A stretch of 64,000 bases of DNA, from contig DASSEX010000086.1 in NCBI GenBank assembly GCA_035695045.1, forward strand, positions 1 through 64,000, read 5' to 3'. Source of the DNA: DASSKP01 sp035695045. GTDB lineage: Bacteria; Actinomycetota; Actinomycetes; JAFAQI01. Below are positions 60,904 through 64,000 of the stretch, piece by piece; the stretch's first letter is position 1, and each line of letters opens with the position of its first letter. The translations under genes and the position numbers were made by a program. The notes beneath the pieces are model-generated. The model was not told where the DNA came from. It saw only the letters and a program-made list of their open reading frames with translations, and made no database searches.

Positions 60904-62562
60904 ATGCAGTTGCGCTCGCTCGCGTCCCGCGTTCTCCTCGTCTCCGGCGCGACATTGCTCGTCGTCGGGCCGTTGTCCGCCGGGCTGGCAGCGGCGACAC
61001 CGAACCCCGCCGGCACCACGTGGACCGGCGGCAAGCCGTTGCCTCCGGCGCCGGGCCTCGGCCTGCACCGCAACGAGGACGGCGAGCCCGGCATGGGCGT
61101 GACGCCGAGCGGCCAGTTCTGGATCGCCTCCGACATCGCGCCGTACGCCGCCGACGACCCCCGCGTCGACCCCGTGGCGGGCGTCCTGTCCGGCGCCGAC
61201 ATCTGGACGTCGACCGACGGTGGCAAGACCTACAAGTGGGTGGCCGATCCGTTCGCCGAGGCACAGAACACCTTCGGCCTCGCGGGCGAGGACACCGACC
61301 TCGCCGTCGCGAGTGCCAAGAACAGCAAGGGCTTCTACAACGTCTACGCCACCAGCCTCTGGATCGGCGACAGCGGCCTGGCCTGGTCCAGCGACGGCGG
61401 CAAGACCTGGCAGCTCAACCGGCTGGGTGGCACCCCGACGCAGGACCGCCCGTGGCTCGCCGCAGACGGCCCGTGCACCATCTACCTCGGCTTCCACCAG
61501 CTGCCGACGTTCACGCCGGTCTTCGACTCGTACGACGTCTGCAGCAACGGCAACGTGCCGACCAGCAGTGGTGCAGCGCTCGACCCGGTCCACGAGACGC
61601 AGCTGACAGCCAGCGACTTCCCCGGTCTGTCCGGCAGCTTCAACAAGTTCGTCGTCGACACCTCACCGACGTCGAAGTTCCGGCACAACCTCTACCAGCC
61701 GATGTCCGTCTGCAAGACGCAGACCGAGACGGACCTGGTCACCGACGCGACCGCCTCCAACTGCCCGCAGGGCACGCAGTACATCGTCGCCGTCAGCAGC
61801 GACCGCGGCCAGACCTTCAGCTATCACCCGGTGGCTCTGGACCCCACCGGCGCGACGTTGGTCTGGGCGGCAACCGTCGCGACAGATGCCGCGGGCAAGG
61901 TCTACTTCACGTGGAGCGACTCGAAGAACTCCTACCTCAACGTGTCGACGGACGGCGGCAAGACCTGGTCGGCGTCCAAGAAGATCAACCTCGCCGGCAC
62001 GTCGGCCGTCTACCCGACCGTCGCCGGCGGCGGTTCCGACCGCGTCGACGTCGCCTGGTACGGCACGCCGCGCGCCGGCGACTCGAACGACGTCAAGAAG
62101 ATGGGTCCGCCCACGAAGAAAGGCAGCGCTCAGTGGGCGGTCTACCTCGCTCGCTCGACGAACGCAGGCAAGAGCTTCACGATCCGCAAGGTCACCGGCA
62201 CCATCCACCTCGGCGTGCTCTGCACGCACGGCAGCGGCTGCAACAGTGACGGGTCGCGCAACCTGCTCGACGACTTCGGCCTGTCCATCAGCCCGAAGAC
62301 CGGACTCGACTCGATCAGCTACACGTCCGATATGCCCACGGGTGTTGCCGGCAAGGCCTTCACCGGCTTCACCACCGAGCAGGCGAAGGTCAACCCGGTC
62401 ACCGTCGGCAGCAGGCTCCCGGCCTCGCCACCGAGCAGCGGCGGCGCCGGCGGTGGTGGCGCATCGCTCGCAGCCACCGGCGCGCCGCTCACCTTGGCGG
62501 TCGGCGGAGTCGTCCTGATGCTGGTCGGCTTCGCGCTCCGCCGCCGGGTCACGGCGGGCTGA
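60904..62562 (+). CDS. Exported BNR/Asp-box repeat protein with LAxTG tail
   Basis: 552 residues. Signal peptide LLVSGATLLVVGPLSAGLAAA; then a beta-propeller-like region with Asp-box units (STDGGKTYKW, SSDGGKTWQL, SSDRGQTFSY, STDGGKTWSA). The C-terminus is Gly-rich, LAATG, a hydrophobic span (PLTLAVGGVVLMLVGFAL) and RRR, a sortase-type tail matching the LAxTG signal of actinobacterial class E sortases. Likely wall-attached and glycan- or protein-binding; no catalytic residues of sialidases are seen. Confidence 0.85.
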   Translation: MQLRSLASRVLLVSGATLLVVGPLSAGLAAATPNPAGTTWTGGKPLPPAPGLGLHRNEDGEPGMGVTPSGQFWIASDIAPYAADDPRVDPVAGVLSGADIWTSTDGGKTYKWVADPFAEAQNTFGLAGEDTDLAVASAKNSKGFYNVYATSLWIGDSGLAWSSDGGKTWQLNRLGGTPTQDRPWLAADGPCTIYLGFHQLPTFTPVFDSYDVCSNGNVPTSSGAALDPVHETQLTASDFPGLSGSFNKFVVDTSPTSKFRHNLYQPMSVCKTQTETDLVTDATASNCPQGTQYIVAVSSDRGQTFSYHPVALDPTGATLVWAATVATDAAGKVYFTWSDSKNSYLNVSTDGGKTWSASKKINLAGTSAVYPTVAGGGSDRVDVAWYGTPRAGDSNDVKKMGPPTKKGSAQWAVYLARSTNAGKSFTIRKVTGTIHLGVLCTHGSGCNSDGSRNLLDDFGLSISPKTGLDSISYTSDMPTGVAGKAFTGFTTEQAKVNPVTVGSRLPASPPSSGGAGGGGASLAATGAPLTLAVGGVVLMLVGFALRRRVTAG

Positions 62563-62570
62563 CCCGAAGG

Positions 62571-62603
62571 CGAAGGGCCGGTTGCCTCGCAACCGGCCCT
62601 TCG
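62571..62603. terminator. 15-bp bidirectional terminator
   Basis: cgaagggccggttgc (62571-62585), loop ctc, gcaaccggcccttcg (62589-62603). It separates the two convergent BNR-repeat genes. Confidence 0.88.
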
Positions 62604-62620
62604 ACCATCGACTGCGTCTC

Positions 62621-64000
62621 CTAACGGAGCGCCTTGCCGCCCACCTGCCGGACGACGTAGGCGTTGGAGCTGAAGTTGTCGGGACCGTTGGGAAGGTCCG
62701 GCCGGTTGTACGGGTCGCCGGGGAACGCGACGATCAGCAGGCCGGTCCGCGGGTCCACCTGGATCTCGTCGAAGTCGGCGAGGTTGCGGTTGGACGGCTG
62801 ACCCGGGATGAGCCCGCAGAACAGGCCCTGGGTGCAGATGTCGCCGTAGTGGATCGGCGTCCGCGTCACGATGGTCTGCGCGAAGTGCCTGCCCCCGTCG
62901 AAGGACGTGGCGACGTAGTAGCGCCACTGGTTCTTCTGGTAGTTCGGGTCGTTGTTGGTCGACGTGCCGAACCAGCCGACCGCGACCTCGTTGCCACGCA
63001 GGCCACCGACGACGGCCGGCATCACGTTGGCCTTCAGGCTCGGCGTGTTGACGCGAATCGGCGCGCTCCAGTGCACGCCCCGGTCGTGCGACACGAACAA
63101 CCACACGTTGGTCTGCGCCTGGCCCGCCTTGGTCTTGCCGGCGGCGATGACGTAGACGTTGCCGGCCGCGTCGGTGGTGACGCTGTTGAAGATCTTGCCG
63201 AGGTCGGCCCCGGGGTTGGTGTAGATGAGGTGGTTGCTGAAGACGGTGCCCTGCTTGCAGCCCTTGTCCGCGACGGCGATGTAGAGGCTGTTGAGCGTCG
63301 CGCCGACCGGCGGAGAGTTGAGCGGCGGCATCGTCACCTCGACGTAGATGCGACCACTGCGGTCGATCGAGGGCTTCGCCACGAGGGTGCCGTTGCTCGG
63401 CGAGTACTGCTGTCCGGCCTGGCTCCTCGGGTCGAGGATCGTGCCGCAGGGGACGAACGTCTGGCCGTGGTCGTCGCTGCGCTCGATGATCGGGAAGCCG
63501 CCGGCGAAGTCGTGGTAGGTCAGGTAGACGGCACCGCCCTGGCCGTGCTCGGCGCTCAGCCACTGACGGTCGTTCTCCGGCCCCTGCTGGTTGCTCGTGA
63601 CGGTGTCGCACTTGTCCGCCGCGGAGGCCGCGTTGCCCGACGTGAACGTCTTGCCGTGGTCCGTGCTGGTACAGATCGCCGCGGCGGTCGCCTCCAGGTC
63701 GGCGACGTACACGGTGCCGTCGGAGCCGACCTCGACGTCGGAGTCGCCGCCGCCCGTGCCCGACCCGATGTTCTGCGCGATGGGGAACGTGCGGCCGCCG
63801 TTGTGGCTCACCCAGACGCCGACACCCTTGCTCCCGGCGGGCGACCCGAGCACCGGGTTCAGCACCGCGGGGACGAACTGCGGCGCGGTGACGTAGACGT
63901 TGCTGGGGTTGACCGGGTCGACGGCCAGCGACGGCTCGCCGCCGGCGTAGCCCTTGAGCATCAGTGGCTTGGTGAACACCGGCGCACCGGCCGTGCCCGT
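62621..64000 (-). CDS. BNR/Asp-box repeat (sialidase-like) protein, N-terminus outside window
   Basis: 460 residues are visible, open to the right edge. Beta-propeller pattern: GGEPSLAVDPVNPSNVYVTA, VWVSHNGGRTFPI, SDVEVGSDGTVYVADL, STDHGKTFTSG, WLFVSHDRGVHW and SFDGGRHFAQ (Asp-box family). There is no visible C-terminal sorting signal, so it may be freely secreted. Catalytic sialidase residues are not recognised. The same strand orientation leads away from the LAxTG protein; shared ancestry is likely. Confidence 0.82.
   Translation of the reverse strand, partial: TGTAGAPVFTKPLMLKGYAGGEPSLAVDPVNPSNVYVTAPQFVPAVLNPVLGSPAGSKGVGVWVSHNGGRTFPIAQNIGSGTGGGDSDVEVGSDGTVYVADLEATAAAICTSTDHGKTFTSGNAASAADKCDTVTSNQQGPENDRQWLSAEHGQGGAVYLTYHDFAGGFPIIERSDDHGQTFVPCGTILDPRSQAGQQYSPSNGTLVAKPSIDRSGRIYVEVTMPPLNSPPVGATLNSLYIAVADKGCKQGTVFSNHLIYTNPGADLGKIFNSVTTDAAGNVYVIAAGKTKAGQAQTNVWLFVSHDRGVHWSAPIRVNTPSLKANVMPAVVGGLRGNEVAVGWFGTSTNNDPNYQKNQWRYYVATSFDGGRHFAQTIVTRTPIHYGDICTQGLFCGLIPGQPSNRNLADFDEIQVDPRTGLLIVAFPGDPYNRPDLPNGPDNFSSNAYVVRQVGGKALR

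Overview
The window is GC-rich DNA with strong G/C preference at third codon positions and frequent GTG starts. Several lineage markers point to an actinomycete (Actinomycetota): an RbpA, a LigB-type ATP-dependent DNA ligase, a DUF222/HNH (13E12-type) endonuclease, F420-type LLM and PPOX oxidoreductases, DUF4192 and DUF5522 proteins, an MMPL transporter, and LPxTG/LAxTG-like wall-sorting tails. No rRNA, tRNA, CRISPR array, integrase or transposase was recognised. It reads as an ordinary chromosomal segment packed with about 80 mostly short transcription units. Genus cannot be fixed from sequence alone.

Layout. 0-6.2 kb: a partial HhH-GPD DNA glycosylase (edge), divergent from a SIR2-like protein with a macro-domain-like N-terminus, a primary-type sigma-70 factor with terminator, an SDR and a PPOX-like protein. 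6.2-10.5 kb: cytochrome P450, a translationally coupled ABM/TMEM175/GNAT operon, an F420-type PPOX protein, and an ArsR/SRPBCC operon with a palindromic operator. 10.6-14.5 kb: a c-di-GMP pair (GAF-GGDEF cyclase and GGDEF-EAL phosphodiesterase) facing a small secreted protein with a structured leader. 14.6-28 kb: MsrA, a GroES-like protein coupled to an MFS exporter, RraA-like and YkgJ-like genes, a TrmH/SpoU methyltransferase, a histone-tail-like protein, a secreted hydrolase, a D,D-carboxypeptidase, LigB, a DHFR-like reductase, an SDR and TspO. 28-38.5 kb: nitrilase, DapC-type aminotransferase, SppA peptidase, an ECF sigma factor with a membrane partner, DUF2071, a lysozyme-like exported protein, RbpA, an aminopropyltransferase-like protein, an EamA transporter and a nucleosidase. 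38.5-48.2 kb: many small or poorly characterised genes, TetR and MarR regulators with recognisable palindromes, SRPBCC and lipoproteins, a charged heptad-repeat protein and the HNH endonuclease. 48.4-64 kb: MMPL transporter, an LPYTG-tailed protein, a VOC/enoyl-CoA hydratase operon, an FAD monooxygenase, an ArsC-like/sulfotransferase pair, DUF4192, SDR, LLM oxidoreductase, and two convergent exported BNR/Asp-box repeat proteins (the second cut by the window end).

How genes work together. Four-base ATGA/GTGA stop-start overlaps are a recurring device (8122, 8760, 15682, 36656, 53441, 54527) and define coupled operons. Convergent genes are usually separated by long perfect hairpins acting as bidirectional terminators. 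Local regulation is visible as inverted repeats next to the ArsR, TetR and MarR genes.

The most unusual items are the macro-like/SIR2 fusion (513-2141), a probable structured non-coding RNA on the minus strand at 60633-60780 (two GNRA-capped hairpins, long-range stems and its own terminator), a leader with mutually exclusive hairpins at 14492-14551, and two places where convergent genes overlap by more than 100 bases.
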